64,000 nt of DNA from positions 186,001 to 250,000 of the forward strand of contig NZ_CP087997.1 in NCBI RefSeq assembly GCF_021044565.1, read 5' to 3'. The notes below the pieces were generated by a model. The model was not told the DNA's origin. It searched no databases and saw nothing but the letters and a program-made list of their open reading frames with translations. The translations under genes and the position numbers were made by a program. This document shows, piece after piece, positions 39,051 through 49,190 of the stretch; position 1 is the first letter of the stretch; the number at the start of each line of letters is the position of its first letter. Source of the DNA: Subtercola endophyticus. GTDB lineage: Bacteria > Actinomycetota > Actinomycetes > Actinomycetales > Microbacteriaceae.

Positions 39051-40182
39051 GCTCATCACCAATATCGGCGAGCTGACGACGAACGTCGGGCCCCGTCTCA
39101 TCGATGCGGCCGTCGTGCTCGACGGCGAGAGCATTGTCTGGGTGGGCAGCGCTCGCCGCGCCCCCGCCGCCGACACGGCGGTCGATGCGGGTGGCGCATC
39201 CGTTCTGCCCGGCTGGGTCGACTCGCACCTGCACCCGGTTTTCGCCGGCGACCGCGCAGCCGAATTCGAGGCGCGCATGCGCGGCGAGAAGTACAGTGCG
39301 GGCGGAATCGCCTCGACCGTCGCCGCGACGCGAGCCGCGACATCCGCCGCGCTCGAGCAGAACCTCGTGCGCCTGCTCGCCGAAGCCACCGCGCAAGGCA
39401 GCACGGCTTTCGAGGCCAAGACCGGCTACGGGCTCGACATCGCCACCGAAGCCCGTTCGGCCGAGATCGCCGCGCGGCACGTCGAGACCGTCACCTTTCT
39501 CGGTGCCCACCTCGTGCCGCCCGGGGTGGATGCCCGCGACTACCTCGACCTCGTCACCGGCCCCATGCTCGCCGCAGTTCTGCCCTGGGTTTCGGCCATC
39601 GACGTGTTCTGCGAGGCAGGCGCTTTCGACGTTGAGCAGAGTCGCGAGGTGCTCGCTGCAGGTGCGGCCGCAAAACTCGCCCTTCGGGTTCACGGCAACC
39701 AGCTCGGTCAGAGCGGCGGCGTAGCGCTCGCCGTCGAGGTCGGGGCTCTCAGCGTCGATCACTGCAACCATCTCTCGTCGGCCGACATCGACGCGCTGGC
39801 CGGCTCGCTGACGGTCGCCACGCTGCTGCCGGCCTGCGACCTCTCCACTCACGAGCCGTTCGCCCCTGCCCGCCGACTTCTCGACGCCGGCGCCACCATC
39901 GCTTTGGCGACGAACTGCAACCCGGGTTCGTCGTACACCACCTCGATGCCGTTCTGCGTGGCGACCGCCGTGCTGCAACTCGGGCTGACCGTCGACGAGG
40001 CCGTCTGGGCGGCGACCGCGGGGGGCGCTGCCGCGCTGGGTGTCGACGGCATCACCGGCACCATCGAGGTCGGCGCGCGAGCCGACCTGCAGCTTCTGGA
40101 CGCGCCCTCCGTCGCGCACCTGGCGTACCGCCCCGGTGTGCCGCTGGTCGAGCGGGTGTGGCGCGCGGGCCGTCACCAATAG
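39040..40182 (+). CDS. hutI: Imidazolonepropionase
   Basis: A 380-residue amidohydrolase that opens imidazolonepropionate to formimidoylglutamate. Motifs: the metal site SHLHPVFAGDRAAEF, EAKTGYGLD, FLGAHLVPPG, RVHGNQLGQSGG, DHCNHLS and ATNCNPGSS. It is the last gene of the operon. In the pathway it acts between HutU and HutF, so the gene order here is not the reaction order. Confidence 0.96.
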   Translation: MATELITNIGELTTNVGPRLIDAAVVLDGESIVWVGSARRAPAADTAVDAGGASVLPGWVDSHLHPVFAGDRAAEFEARMRGEKYSAGGIASTVAATRAATSAALEQNLVRLLAEATAQGSTAFEAKTGYGLDIATEARSAEIAARHVETVTFLGAHLVPPGVDARDYLDLVTGPMLAAVLPWVSAIDVFCEAGAFDVEQSREVLAAGAAAKLALRVHGNQLGQSGGVALAVEVGALSVDHCNHLSSADIDALAGSLTVATLLPACDLSTHEPFAPARRLLDAGATIALATNCNPGSSYTTSMPFCVATAVLQLGLTVDEAVWAATAGGAAALGVDGITGTIEVGARADLQLLDAPSVAHLAYRPGVPLVERVWRAGRHQ

Positions 40183-40196
40183 CCGACACCCTTCAG

Positions 40197-40220
40197 CCCC
40201 AACCAGGGTGCCGTTTTCAC
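40197..40220 (+). terminator. Possible terminator after hutI
   Basis: CACCCT (40197-40202) pairs with AGGGTG (40215-40220), followed by CCGTTTT. The stem is short, but position and T-run fit the end of the hut operon. Confidence 0.45.
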
Positions 40221-40362
40221 GTGTCGTCTCCCGCTGCAGCGGTTGCACCCCAACGCCATCAATGGCGCGGAATCAGCGGCTTCACCCTCGGCGACAACGT
40301 GACTATCGACGTCAAGCTCGACGTCGAACTTCACGAACAGGCAATCCGCGAAAGTGTCAGAA

Positions 40363-41205
40363 TCATTCTCCAGCGGGGAAATCGGTGGCCGAAGCGGAGT
40401 CCTGCTGAGCCTGCACGTCTGCGAGGCGTGCGGTCAACGCGCCGGTGATCATGTTGAACGAGTCGGTTCCCAGCACGATGCGCTTCGGCGCCGGATTCTG
40501 GTCGGCGCTGGCAATGATCGCCTCAGCCATCTTCACCGGGTCACCGGGGGAGAGCTGGGTGCCGCTCTCGATCATCGTGCGTGCGAAGGAGGCGGGGGAT
40601 GCGGCGTAGGCGTCGATTGCGGGGCCGAGTTTCGCGCTGCCGTACCGGAACGCGGTACGGGCGCCGCCCGGCTCGACGATCGTGACGCCGATTCCGAGTG
40701 GCGCGACCTCCTGGCCGACGGCATCGACGAATCCTTCGATACCCCACTTCGTAGCGTGGTACATCGACCCGCCCGGCAGCGCGGCCTGCCCGCCGAAGGT
40801 CGAGATCTGGATGATTCGGCCAGAGCCTTGCCCCCGGAGGTGCGGCAGCGCCGCGCGGATCACTTGGATGGAGCCGAGGAGGTTGGTGTCGAGTGCGTCT
40901 TCGACTTGCTCGTCGGTGAGTTCTTCGGCCGCACCGAAGAGGCCGTATCCAGCGTTGTTGACGATCACGTCGACGGTGCCGAGGTCGGTGAAGGCCTTGT
41001 CGACAAGGGGCCGGATGTCTGCGGTGTCGGTCAGGTCGAGCGTCTCGACCCAGAAGTTCTCGCCGTACGTCTCCGAAAGGTCGTTCACTGCGTCACGTTT
41101 GCGCACGGTGCCGGCGACGCGGTCGCCGCGTTCGAGGAGCTGCTCGGTCATTGCGCGGCCGAAGCCGCTGTTCACTCCGGTGATGAACCAGGTGCGCTGA
41201 GTCAT
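40363..41205 (-). CDS. Short-chain dehydrogenase/reductase
   Basis: A 280-residue classical SDR. The cofactor motif is WFITGVNSGFGRAM, NNAGYG is the stabilising motif, and the active site is YHATKWGIEGF (YxxxK) after ISTFGG. EPGGARTAF follows. It is divergent from an MmyB-type HTH regulator, a common pairing in actinobacteria, and is probably controlled by it. The substrate is unknown. Confidence 0.92.
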   Translation of the reverse strand: MTQRTWFITGVNSGFGRAMTEQLLERGDRVAGTVRKRDAVNDLSETYGENFWVETLDLTDTADIRPLVDKAFTDLGTVDVIVNNAGYGLFGAAEELTDEQVEDALDTNLLGSIQVIRAALPHLRGQGSGRIIQISTFGGQAALPGGSMYHATKWGIEGFVDAVGQEVAPLGIGVTIVEPGGARTAFRYGSAKLGPAIDAYAASPASFARTMIESGTQLSPGDPVKMAEAIIASADQNPAPKRIVLGTDSFNMITGALTARLADVQAQQDSASATDFPAGE

Positions 41206-41299
41206 GTCGTTTTCCCTTTACTTGCCTGTGAGCACTTGTCGCTGAGCGGTCGTTCCGCCATGAGCCCAGTGTTCAGCCGATCTGAGAAGTTAGCGATTG

Positions 41300-41323
41300 C
41301 CTGGTGAGACCCCTCCTGCCAGG
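41300..41323. promoter_or_regulatory. Inverted repeat between SDR and MmyB regulator
   Basis: CCTGG (41300-41304) and CCAGG (41319-41323) flank 14 bases in the divergent promoter gap between the SDR (start 41205) and the HTH regulator (start 41362). Candidate operator by position only. Confidence 0.35.
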
Positions 41324-41361
41324 GATACCCATGTCTTCGGTGGAGTGCTTACGGTTAGGTC

Positions 41362-42240
41362 ATGACCCCGAACGTGATTGGCGACTATCTGCGCGCACGA
41401 CGCGAACAAGTGCGCCCCGAAGACGTGGGCCTGGTCGACAACGGCCGCCGCCGCGTGCCCGGACTCCGCCGCGACGAACTGGCGATGCTCGCGGGAATCA
41501 GCACCGAGTATTACACCCGTCTCGAACAGGGCCGCGATCAGCATCCCTCGACCCAAGTGCTTGAGGCGGTGGCCCGTGCGCTTCATCTCGATGACGACGC
41601 CCGTGCGCATCTTCACCTGTTGGCCAGCCCCAGGCCCGGCACGTCTCGCGCGACACGACGCACCGAACGTGTGCGCCCCAGCGTGCAGCAACTGCTCGAC
41701 TCGTGGACTGAAACACCGGCATACGTGCACGGGCCTCTGCTGGACGTCATCGCCTCGAACGCACTGGCCCGCGCCCTCTCGCGGATGTTCGAACCGGGCA
41801 TGAATGTACTTCGATCCACCTTTCTCGATCCGGCCGTGCACGAATTGCTGCCCGATTGGGAAACCAAAGTCGTGACTCTCGTGGCAGCCCTCCGCGCCAT
41901 GGTCGGGTTCGATGTCGAAGACGTCCGGCTGACCGAACTCGTGGGCGAGTTATCGGTCAAGAGTTCCGCATTCGCCCGCCTCTGGTCGCGCCACGACGTG
42001 CGCCCACAATCCGGCGGCGGACTTCACGTGATGCATCACCACAGTGTGGGAGAGCTGCAGCTCACTTACGACAAATTCGAGGTCGCCGGCAGCGACGGGC
42101 AGACACTCGTCATCTATCACGCAGACGCGGGCAGTGGCACGGCGCAGGCGCTTCGCCTTCTCTCGACGCTGGCCGCTGACGCTGCTGTGCCGACAATTCC
42201 CGAGGATCGCCCGGTCATTCAGAGGCAGGATCCGCGCTAG
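41362..42240 (+). CDS. HTH transcriptional regulator, MmyB type
   Basis: A 292-residue regulator: an XRE-type HTH (about residues 8-75, with RRVPGLRRDELAMLAGISTEYYTRLEQGRDQHPS) followed by the MmyB-like ligand-binding domain (about 100-280, including FLDPAVHELLPDWE and MHHHSVGELQLTYDKFEV). The full domain order is present here, in contrast to the shortened paralogue at 48.4 kb. It is divergent from the SDR gene. Confidence 0.92.
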   Translation: MTPNVIGDYLRARREQVRPEDVGLVDNGRRRVPGLRRDELAMLAGISTEYYTRLEQGRDQHPSTQVLEAVARALHLDDDARAHLHLLASPRPGTSRATRRTERVRPSVQQLLDSWTETPAYVHGPLLDVIASNALARALSRMFEPGMNVLRSTFLDPAVHELLPDWETKVVTLVAALRAMVGFDVEDVRLTELVGELSVKSSAFARLWSRHDVRPQSGGGLHVMHHHSVGELQLTYDKFEVAGSDGQTLVIYHADAGSGTAQALRLLSTLAADAAVPTIPEDRPVIQRQDPR

Positions 42241-42283
42241 TCAGCGAGGATTCCCCTGCGGTTTAGAGAGTGACCGGCGTGTT

Positions 42284-43087
42284 GTGGATGATGACGAGAC
42301 TCACGATCTTGCCATCCTGTCGCCGACAACCTCTTTCTCCACTCACTGTGTACTCCTACTCCATAGGCGCAGGCCTGTCGTGCGCCTCGACAACTACGTA
42401 GCCGCCGCTGCGCAGGTCATCCGCCGATTCCGAGACGTGAACATACCGCTCGACGAGATCGCCGCGGTCATTCGGGCACCAAATCTCGTCAGTCGCGATC
42501 GACTGATCAATGCGCATCTTCAGCGGCTGCAGAACGAGTTGACAGCGACGCAGGCGGCCGTCGCTTCGTTGAGCGATTTACTCCTAGCCCCCGTCGCGAT
42601 CGCCCCGAACATCCGTCATCACAGCATCCCTCCCACGCGCGTGGCAGCCATCACCGCAACGGTAGGCATGGCAGAAGTAGGTCCCTGGTGGCAGGGTGCG
42701 CTCGGGGAGCTACGGGCGAGCCTGCGAGCACAGAACACATCGCTGGGGCTTGCAGGCGGAATGTTTGCGCACGAATTGTTTACCGACGAGCGCGGCCTCG
42801 CGACGATGTTCGTGCCTGTGGAGAAGTCGATCGCCGCGGTCGGCAGAATCACCGAAGTGGTATTGCCTGGGGTGGAGCTCGCGACGATCGTTCACGACGG
42901 CTCACCCTCAGAGATCGATCGATCGTACGGCGCGCTCGCCACATACGTTGCCGAACATGCCATTGGCGTCGAGGGCCCGATTCGCGAGTACTACCTGATC
43001 GGCGCCGATGAGACGAGCGATCGGTCTGCGTGGAGAACGGAGATCGGCTGGCCCATCTTCAGAACGCACGCCGATCAGAGCGACTGA
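42284..43087 (+). pseudogene. MerR-family regulator with degraded DNA-binding end
   Basis: From about residue 50 on the frame encodes a normal MerR dimer helix (QVIRRFRDVNIPLDEIAAVIRAP) and a GyrI-like effector domain ending REYYLIGADETSDRSAWRTEIGWPIF. The first about 45 residues (HDLAILSPTTSFSTHCVLLLH and on) align only loosely with a MerR HTH and lack the expected TGYRxY segment, as if bases were lost or changed. The only in-frame start is a GTG at 42284 with no good ribosome site. I read it as a decaying regulator; the alternative is an effector-binding protein that no longer binds DNA. Confidence 0.6.
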
Positions 43088-43114
43088 ACGGCGCGGTTCG
43101 CACGCAAGCCGCTT

Positions 43115-44095
43115 TCATCGGGTGAGGAGCTCCTCGCTGAGCATCCAGAGCCGGCGGGCGTCGTCGGCATTGAGCATGGCCGAGTTCGCATCGGACGGGA
43201 TGCTGGTGGCCGTGAGGGGCCGCACTTCGTCGTCGAGCTTCGCGACGTCGCTGTCTTTCAGGTAGACCCCGCCGACCCCGTCGAGGAGTGGGCTCGCAGC
43301 ACCGAACACCAGGTTCGCCGCCCCCTGCTCGACGGTTTTCTTACCTCCCTCGGGATCGATGATCGTGATGCCGTTCTCGTCGATGAGCCCTTGCTCGCGG
43401 TAAGACGCGACGCGGCTCGGGTCGTGGGGCCCGGGCCCGATGATCACTCCAGGGTGCGCGGCGAACGCGCGGATGCCCTCGCCTGCGTAACGGCGATCGA
43501 ACTCGACCGTGAAGAGAACATTGGCGCGCTTGGACTGCCCGTAGGCGGCGCCGGCGTTGTAGCCGCGCGAGAAGGCGAGGTCGTCCCAGCGGATCTCGCC
43601 GCCTCGGGCTGCTCCCGACGTGACGGTCAGCACTCTCGCGCCGTTCGCTTGTCGGAGGGCCGGCAGGAGTGCCTGGCTGAGCTGGAAGTGGCCCAGGTGA
43701 GACGTCGAGAACGAGAGTTCATTGCCGCGGGAGTCGAGGCGCAGCTCGGGGGTGAAAAGCATGGCCGCGTTGTTCACGAGGGCGTGCAACGGTCGGCCGG
43801 AGGCCATCCATCGGTCAGCGAACGCCTCCACCGAAGCCGGGTCGGTGAGATCGAGCTCGTCGACGACTACGCCTCGGATGCCCGCTACCACCGCCCTGGC
43901 GCGTTCGACATCGCGCGAGGCGACGGTCACTGACGCCCCTGCAGAGGCGAGAGCCCGGGTTACTTCGCGCCCGAGACGACCGTGGCCGCCGGTGACGATC
44001 GTGTTCCGGCCGGTCAGGTCGATGCCGTCGAGTACATCGGCGGCGGTGGAGGCAGCGGTGAATCCGGTGCCGAGGGGATGCTGGTTGTCGATCAC
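43115..44095 (-). CDS. Short-chain dehydrogenase/reductase (WW-oxidoreductase/retinol-type)
   Basis: A 326-residue SDR with TIVTGGHGRLGREV, NNAAMLF, and an active-site YGQSKRANVLF (YxxxK) after TSGAARGG. The FSTSHLGHFQLSQALLPAL segment is typical of retinol dehydrogenase-like SDRs. I chose the GTG at 44095; upstream sequence in frame is a basic repeat that overlaps the hydrolase gene. It lies 49 bases after the hydrolase and is probably co-transcribed with it. Confidence 0.9.
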   Translation of the reverse strand: MIDNQHPLGTGFTAASTAADVLDGIDLTGRNTIVTGGHGRLGREVTRALASAGASVTVASRDVERARAVVAGIRGVVVDELDLTDPASVEAFADRWMASGRPLHALVNNAAMLFTPELRLDSRGNELSFSTSHLGHFQLSQALLPALRQANGARVLTVTSGAARGGEIRWDDLAFSRGYNAGAAYGQSKRANVLFTVEFDRRYAGEGIRAFAAHPGVIIGPGPHDPSRVASYREQGLIDENGITIIDPEGGKKTVEQGAANLVFGAASPLLDGVGGVYLKDSDVAKLDDEVRPLTATSIPSDANSAMLNADDARRLWMLSEELLTR

Positions 44096-44144
44096 GGTGG
44101 TGCGACCTTTCAGTGTTCGATGGCGATGGCGATGGCGACGCCGA

Positions 44145-45053
44145 CTACTTCGAGTCGATGTGCCCGACGGGTTCGGCCGCCGTGGCCGCCGTGGCGTCCC
44201 AGGCAGCGGCATCGATGCCGAGGGCCGTCTTCAGGAAGGCGGTCGTGCTGCGGCGCACGAGCTCGACGCGCTCCGGGCTCTCGTCGGTCGTGGCGGTGGA
44301 GGAGTAATCCTGGATCCCGCCGAGGCCGTGCTCGCCGCCGTAAAGCGTGACCAGGTGACGCGCTCCGGGGCTCAGGTAATAGACGTCGGTGAACCAGTCC
44401 GGGCCCCGTGTGGAGAGGGGCGACTGGTCGTGGTCGCCGGCGACGACGATGCTCGGTGTGTTGAGCTGCGTGAAGTCCGGGCTCATGAACGCGAAGTTCG
44501 CTTGTGCGAAGGGGCTGAGATCTCCTCGAGCGATGCCGGTCGTCGAAAGCAGCACGCCGGCCTTCACCCGCTTGTCGGTTCGATCCTCTCCGGGCTGCCC
44601 CTCGGAATCGAGCACCCGGGCACCGAGCAGCATGCCGACGGACTGGCCTCCCCATGAGTGCCCCGCGACGGCGAGGCGCTGCGTGTCGACCCGGCTCGGG
44701 AGGCCCGGAACGGCGGCGATGATGGTGTCTAGTTCGTCGATGACCTGCTCGAGATCGTCGATGCGGGTGCGCCAGATGGTCGGATACCGCGGGTCGGTGG
44801 GAAGCAGCCCGAGGGTCGCGGAATCGAGGAACGTGGGCTGCACGACCACGAATCCGTTCGCGACCCAGTAGTCGACGAGCGGATCGGCAGCCATCATGGA
44901 CTGGCTGAACCCGTGCGCGAAGAGGATCACGGGTAGATCCGTGCCCTCGGTCGGTGCCGTGATGCGCACCTGCAGGTTCGTACCGCGATCCGGTGCGGCA
45001 AGCGTTACCGGCCGCACGCTGATGACTTGGGCGGATGTTTCGAGGGGAGACAT
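44145..45053 (-). CDS. Alpha/beta hydrolase
   Basis: A 302-residue hydrolase with nucleophile elbow GHSWGG, oxyanion region FAHGFSQS, acid region VVAGDHD and a His in YGGEHGLGG. It resembles chlorophyllase/PAF-acetylhydrolase-like esterases. I chose the ATG at 45053, with AAAGG upstream, over a TTG nine codons earlier. It is divergent from a TetR gene with a strong palindrome between, and is followed by the SDR gene. Confidence 0.88.
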   Translation of the reverse strand: MSPLETSAQVISVRPVTLAAPDRGTNLQVRITAPTEGTDLPVILFAHGFSQSMMAADPLVDYWVANGFVVVQPTFLDSATLGLLPTDPRYPTIWRTRIDDLEQVIDELDTIIAAVPGLPSRVDTQRLAVAGHSWGGQSVGMLLGARVLDSEGQPGEDRTDKRVKAGVLLSTTGIARGDLSPFAQANFAFMSPDFTQLNTPSIVVAGDHDQSPLSTRGPDWFTDVYYLSPGARHLVTLYGGEHGLGGIQDYSSTATTDESPERVELVRRSTTAFLKTALGIDAAAWDATAATAAEPVGHIDSK

Positions 45054-45075
45054 GAGAGGCCTTTCGCGAATGACG

Positions 45076-45151
45076 GTCAAAACGGATCGCCGTTCCGTAC
45101 GATACGGAACATTGGTTCGTTTCGCAAGTCAAAACGGATCTAGGTTCCGAT
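45076..45151. promoter_or_regulatory. Duplicated TetR-type operator
   Basis: GTTCCGTA-CGA-TACGGAAC (45092-45110) is a perfect palindrome. In addition GTCAAAACGGATC-N3-GTTCCG occurs twice (45076-45097 and 45129-45150). The repeats lie in the 126-base gap between the hydrolase and TetR starts, fitting autoregulation and control of the hydrolase-SDR pair. Confidence 0.75.
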
Positions 45152-45179
45152 AAATGATCCGCTGTGCGATGATCGAGGG

Positions 45180-45815
45180 ATGACGGCTGCCGCCCCTCTC
45201 GACGACGCGCCTCGACGACGCGACGTGGAGCGCAACGAGCGGGCGCTCCTCGATGCGGCCGCTACGGTCTTCACCACGTCGGGCGTGAACGCTCCCGTAC
45301 GTGAGGTCGCCGCTGCCGCCGGGGTCGGTGTGGCGACCCTCTACCGGCATTTCCCGACCAGATCCGATCTTGTGGTCGCCGTCTACCGTCACCAGATCGA
45401 CGCGTGCGCCGAAGCCGGGCCCCTGCTGCTCGCCTCGGAGCCGACGCCGTTCGCGGCCACGTTGAGCTGGGTGCACGAATTCGTGGACTTCCTCGGCACC
45501 AAGCACGGCCTTGCGCGCGTCTGGGAGGGCGACGCGGCCGGCTTTACGGCGCTGCATGTGCTCTTCGTGGAGCGGCTCGTCCCGGTGCTTGCCGAACTGC
45601 TGCAGGCGGCCCGGACGTCGGGCGAGGTGGTCGCCGACGTGACACCCTATCAACTGATCCGCGCCATCGGCGATCTCGTGGCCTTCAGCCCCCGCGACCC
45701 CCACTACGACGTCAGACGGATGGTCACGCTTCTCGTCACCGGACTGAAACAGCAGCAACCTCTCGACGCATCCAGGGCGCCGACGGGCACGGCGAACCGA
45801 CACGCCTCGGGGTGA
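45180..45815 (+). CDS. TetR family transcriptional regulator
   Basis: A 211-residue regulator. N-terminal HTH: ALLDAAATVFTTSGVNAPVREVAAAAGVGVATLYRHFPTRSDLV (about residues 22-65). The C-terminal ligand domain is of the SbtR-like type. It is divergent from the hydrolase, and its stop abuts the stop of the opposite-strand aldo-keto reductase with no gap. Confidence 0.92.
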   Translation: MTAAAPLDDAPRRRDVERNERALLDAAATVFTTSGVNAPVREVAAAAGVGVATLYRHFPTRSDLVVAVYRHQIDACAEAGPLLLASEPTPFAATLSWVHEFVDFLGTKHGLARVWEGDAAGFTALHVLFVERLVPVLAELLQAARTSGEVVADVTPYQLIRAIGDLVAFSPRDPHYDVRRMVTLLVTGLKQQQPLDASRAPTGTANRHASG

Positions 45816-46787
<972 letters not shown>

Positions 46788-46791
46788 TCAT

Positions 46792-46807
46792 GTAAGTAAT
46801 TACTTAC
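46792..46807. promoter_or_regulatory. Perfect 16-bp palindromic operator
   Basis: GTAAGTAATTACTTAC is fully self-complementary, lies 17 bases before the aldo-keto reductase start and 46 bases before the TetR start, and is AT-rich against the surroundings. A half-site-like GTAAGTGAAC follows at 46823. It is the likely site of the adjacent TetR repressor. Confidence 0.8.
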
Positions 46808-46852
46808 TTCAATACTAACGCAGGTAAGTGAACGTTTCACTACGATGGGCGG

Positions 46853-47413
46853 ATGGCACGAGACGCTGATGCAACGCGAGAACGGATCCTGGCCACCGCG
46901 GCCGACGAGTTCGCCGAACGGGGATTGGCCGGCGCCCGCATCGACCGCATCGCCTCCGGAGCGGCATCCAATGTGCGTCTGATTTACGCCTACTTCGGCA
47001 GCAAAGAGAACCTCTTCGGTGCGGTGCTGAACCGTGAGCTGACGGCGTTGGCTGAGGCCGTGCCCGTCGATGTCGACGATCTGCCGGAGTGGGTCGGGCG
47101 CCTCTTCGACTACCACCGGGCACACCCTGCCGCCGTGCGCATCAGCTTGTGGCGAGAGCTTGAGCGACCCGAACTCGGACCAGACCACTCACCGCTCTAC
47201 GCCGTGAAAGTCGCTGCGATAGCCACGACCGTCAACACTGCTGACACGGCAGTCGATCTGCTCGTGCTGCTGTACGGCATGGCCCAAGCCTGGTTCTTCG
47301 CGCCCGTAGGACTCAAACGAGCAGACGGTTCTGACCCCGAAACCGACAAACGGATCAGCGCCCACCGTCGCACCCTCGTCGCCGCGGCCCGCGCACTGAT
47401 CGAGCAGCTATAG
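46853..47413 (+). CDS. TetR/AcrR family transcriptional regulator
   Basis: A 186-residue regulator with N-terminal HTH (RERILATAADEFAERGLAGARIDRIASGAASNVRLIYAYFGSKENLF) and a short TetR ligand domain. It is divergent from the aldo-keto reductase, with the palindrome at 46792 as probable target. Confidence 0.92.
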   Translation: MARDADATRERILATAADEFAERGLAGARIDRIASGAASNVRLIYAYFGSKENLFGAVLNRELTALAEAVPVDVDDLPEWVGRLFDYHRAHPAAVRISLWRELERPELGPDHSPLYAVKVAAIATTVNTADTAVDLLVLLYGMAQAWFFAPVGLKRADGSDPETDKRISAHRRTLVAAARALIEQL

Positions 47414-47486
47414 ACGAGACGGTGGCGGTGTCGCCAGCTGTCTGACCCGGTCGGTTCCGGCGGTGATGGATGCCCCGGGCATCGGG

Positions 47487-48326
47487 TCAGCTGACCTCTC
47501 CGAAGCCGACCATGGTGCTGCTCGCTTCCCACAATTCGCGCGCAAGTTCGACAGAGCCGGCTTGCGGGTTGGTTTTGCGGGCGGGGCGCCCCTTTTCGAA
47601 GTAACTGCCGGGCTGCCATGCGGTGCCGGGGTCGGTGGTCGCCAGCCAGACGAGTTGGGCTGCACCCTTGGCGGGCGTGGTGATGAGGCGACGGATGATC
47701 GGGTTGCCGTAGACGAACCGCATGGCCCTGCTCGGTGTGTCGGAGGCGAAGTTGGTCGCGACGGTGCCGGGATGGAAGGCGGCGGCGGCGATGCCCTGGT
47801 CTCCGTACCGACGCTGCAGTTCGGCAGTGAAGAGGATGTTCGCGAGTTTCGCATCGCCGTAAGCCCTCGTTGGTGTTCGGCCGGCGGTGTTGTTGAGGTC
47901 GTCGATGACCAGTTTGCCGGTGATGCGGGCGGCGTCGCTGGAGGTCTGGATGAGGGTGGCTCTGCTGGAGGTCAGGCGAGGCAGCAGCAGGTTGGTGAGC
48001 AGAAACGGGGCGAGGTGGTTGATCTGAAAAGTCTTCTCGAACCCGTCGGCGGTGGGCGCCTTGTCTCCGAAGACGCCGCCGGCGTTGTTGGCGAGCACGT
48101 CGATGCGGGGATAGTGCGCGGCGAGATCTGTGGCGAGGGTGCGAACATCGTCGAGACAGGCGAAGTCGGCGATGAAGTAGTCGCTTCCGAGCTCGCGGGC
48201 GATGGCCTCTGTCTTTGCGGCAGACCTGCCCACGATGACGACGGTGTGGCCGTCGAGCGAGAGGCGGCGGGCGGCAGCGGCACCGATTCCGTCGCTGGAT
48301 CCGGTAATGACGATCGTTTTCGGCAT
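47487..48326 (-). CDS. Short-chain dehydrogenase/reductase
   Basis: A 279-residue SDR: TIVITGSSDGIGAAAARRL cofactor motif, NNAGGVFG, and active-site YGDAKLANILF (YxxxK) after TSSDAA. The HPGTVATNFASDT segment follows. The ATG at 48326 has GGAG upstream. The start lies 67 bases after the MmyB-type gene in the same direction, so the regulator and SDR are probably one transcript. Confidence 0.92.
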   Translation of the reverse strand: MPKTIVITGSSDGIGAAAARRLSLDGHTVVIVGRSAAKTEAIARELGSDYFIADFACLDDVRTLATDLAAHYPRIDVLANNAGGVFGDKAPTADGFEKTFQINHLAPFLLTNLLLPRLTSSRATLIQTSSDAARITGKLVIDDLNNTAGRTPTRAYGDAKLANILFTAELQRRYGDQGIAAAAFHPGTVATNFASDTPSRAMRFVYGNPIIRRLITTPAKGAAQLVWLATTDPGTAWQPGSYFEKGRPARKTNPQAGSVELARELWEASSTMVGFGEVS

Positions 48327-48393
48327 GGGTGTAGCTCCAAAGGGGTTCGGGGAGAGAGTTCGGGGGGGGTCTGGGAACGTCGAGACGCGGGCT

Positions 48394-49104
48394 TCAGCGA
48401 GGCTGAGTGACGCCTTTCCCTGCGGCGGTTCGCGCTGCGGCGTCGGGCCGGCGCAGCGCGGCGAGCAGCAGCAGCGCCTGCTGCGACGGCGTTCCCGGCT
48501 CGGCGGTGTAGATGCACAGGCGTTGGTGGTCGCCCGGAATCTCGAGGGCTTCGCAGTGCACGGTGATCTCGCCCATCTGCGGGTGCCGGTAGGTCTTCGA
48601 GCCGTTCGAAAGCGAACGTACATCGTGGCCGGCCCACCAGCGGGCGAATTCGGGACTCTGCTGCGCAAGGTCGTGAATCAGCTCGGGCAGCTGCGGGTCG
48701 TTCGGGTGCTGCCCGGCATCGTGACGGAGGGTCGCGACCGCCTCTTCAGCGACGGCCGCCCAGTCGCTGTGGATGGTGCGCGCTTCGGGGTCGAGAAAGA
48801 TGAACCGGGCGAGATTGCGGCCGTTGGCCGGGCGGGCGAGGTCGATGAGGTGCTGCCGCTCGGCGGGGTCGAGGCGCAGGGCTCGGGCGACGGCATCCAG
48901 CACCGAAAGCGACACGTTCGGCAGCCTGCCTTGCTCGAGGCGAGCGTAGTAGTCGACATTCACGCCGGCGAGCGAAGCGACCTCTTCGCGCCTCAGCCCG
49001 GCGACGCGGCGCATTCCACCGCCGATCAGCCCGACGTCAGCGGGCTGGAGCTTCGCGCGTCTTGTTCGGAGATAGTCGCGCAGAAGGTGGCGGGGATCGT
49101 CCAT
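48394..49104 (-). CDS. MmyB-type HTH regulator with internal deletion
   Basis: A 236-residue regulator. The HTH (about residues 5-75, RRVAGLRREEVASLAGVNVDYYARLEQGRLPN) is intact, but DPAERQHLIDLARPANGR runs directly into NLARFIFLDPEARTIHSDW. The about 55-60 residues that normally lie here (as in the paralogue at 41.4 kb, between HLLASPRPG and LRSTFLDPA) are missing, in frame. The rest of the ligand domain is present. It is divergent from the ECF41 sigma gene. It may still bind DNA but with altered sensing. Confidence 0.85.
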   Translation of the reverse strand: MDDPRHLLRDYLRTRRAKLQPADVGLIGGGMRRVAGLRREEVASLAGVNVDYYARLEQGRLPNVSLSVLDAVARALRLDPAERQHLIDLARPANGRNLARFIFLDPEARTIHSDWAAVAEEAVATLRHDAGQHPNDPQLPELIHDLAQQSPEFARWWAGHDVRSLSNGSKTYRHPQMGEITVHCEALEIPGDHQRLCIYTAEPGTPSQQALLLLAALRRPDAAARTAAGKGVTQPR

Positions 49105-49190
49105 GATGGCAAGTATGCGCCCGATCGTGAGGGCCTGGCAGGGGCTGATCGGCCTCCCCAAAACCGGCCGGAACACTTTCTTCGACGGTG

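Noticed and set aside
40183..40362. Short frame between hutI and the SDR with a YceI-like phrase (FTLGDNVTIDVKLDVEL)
   Set aside because: The resemblance is limited to about 25 residues and the frame has no credible start and runs antisense into the SDR. It could be a tiny gene remnant, but support is too thin to annotate.
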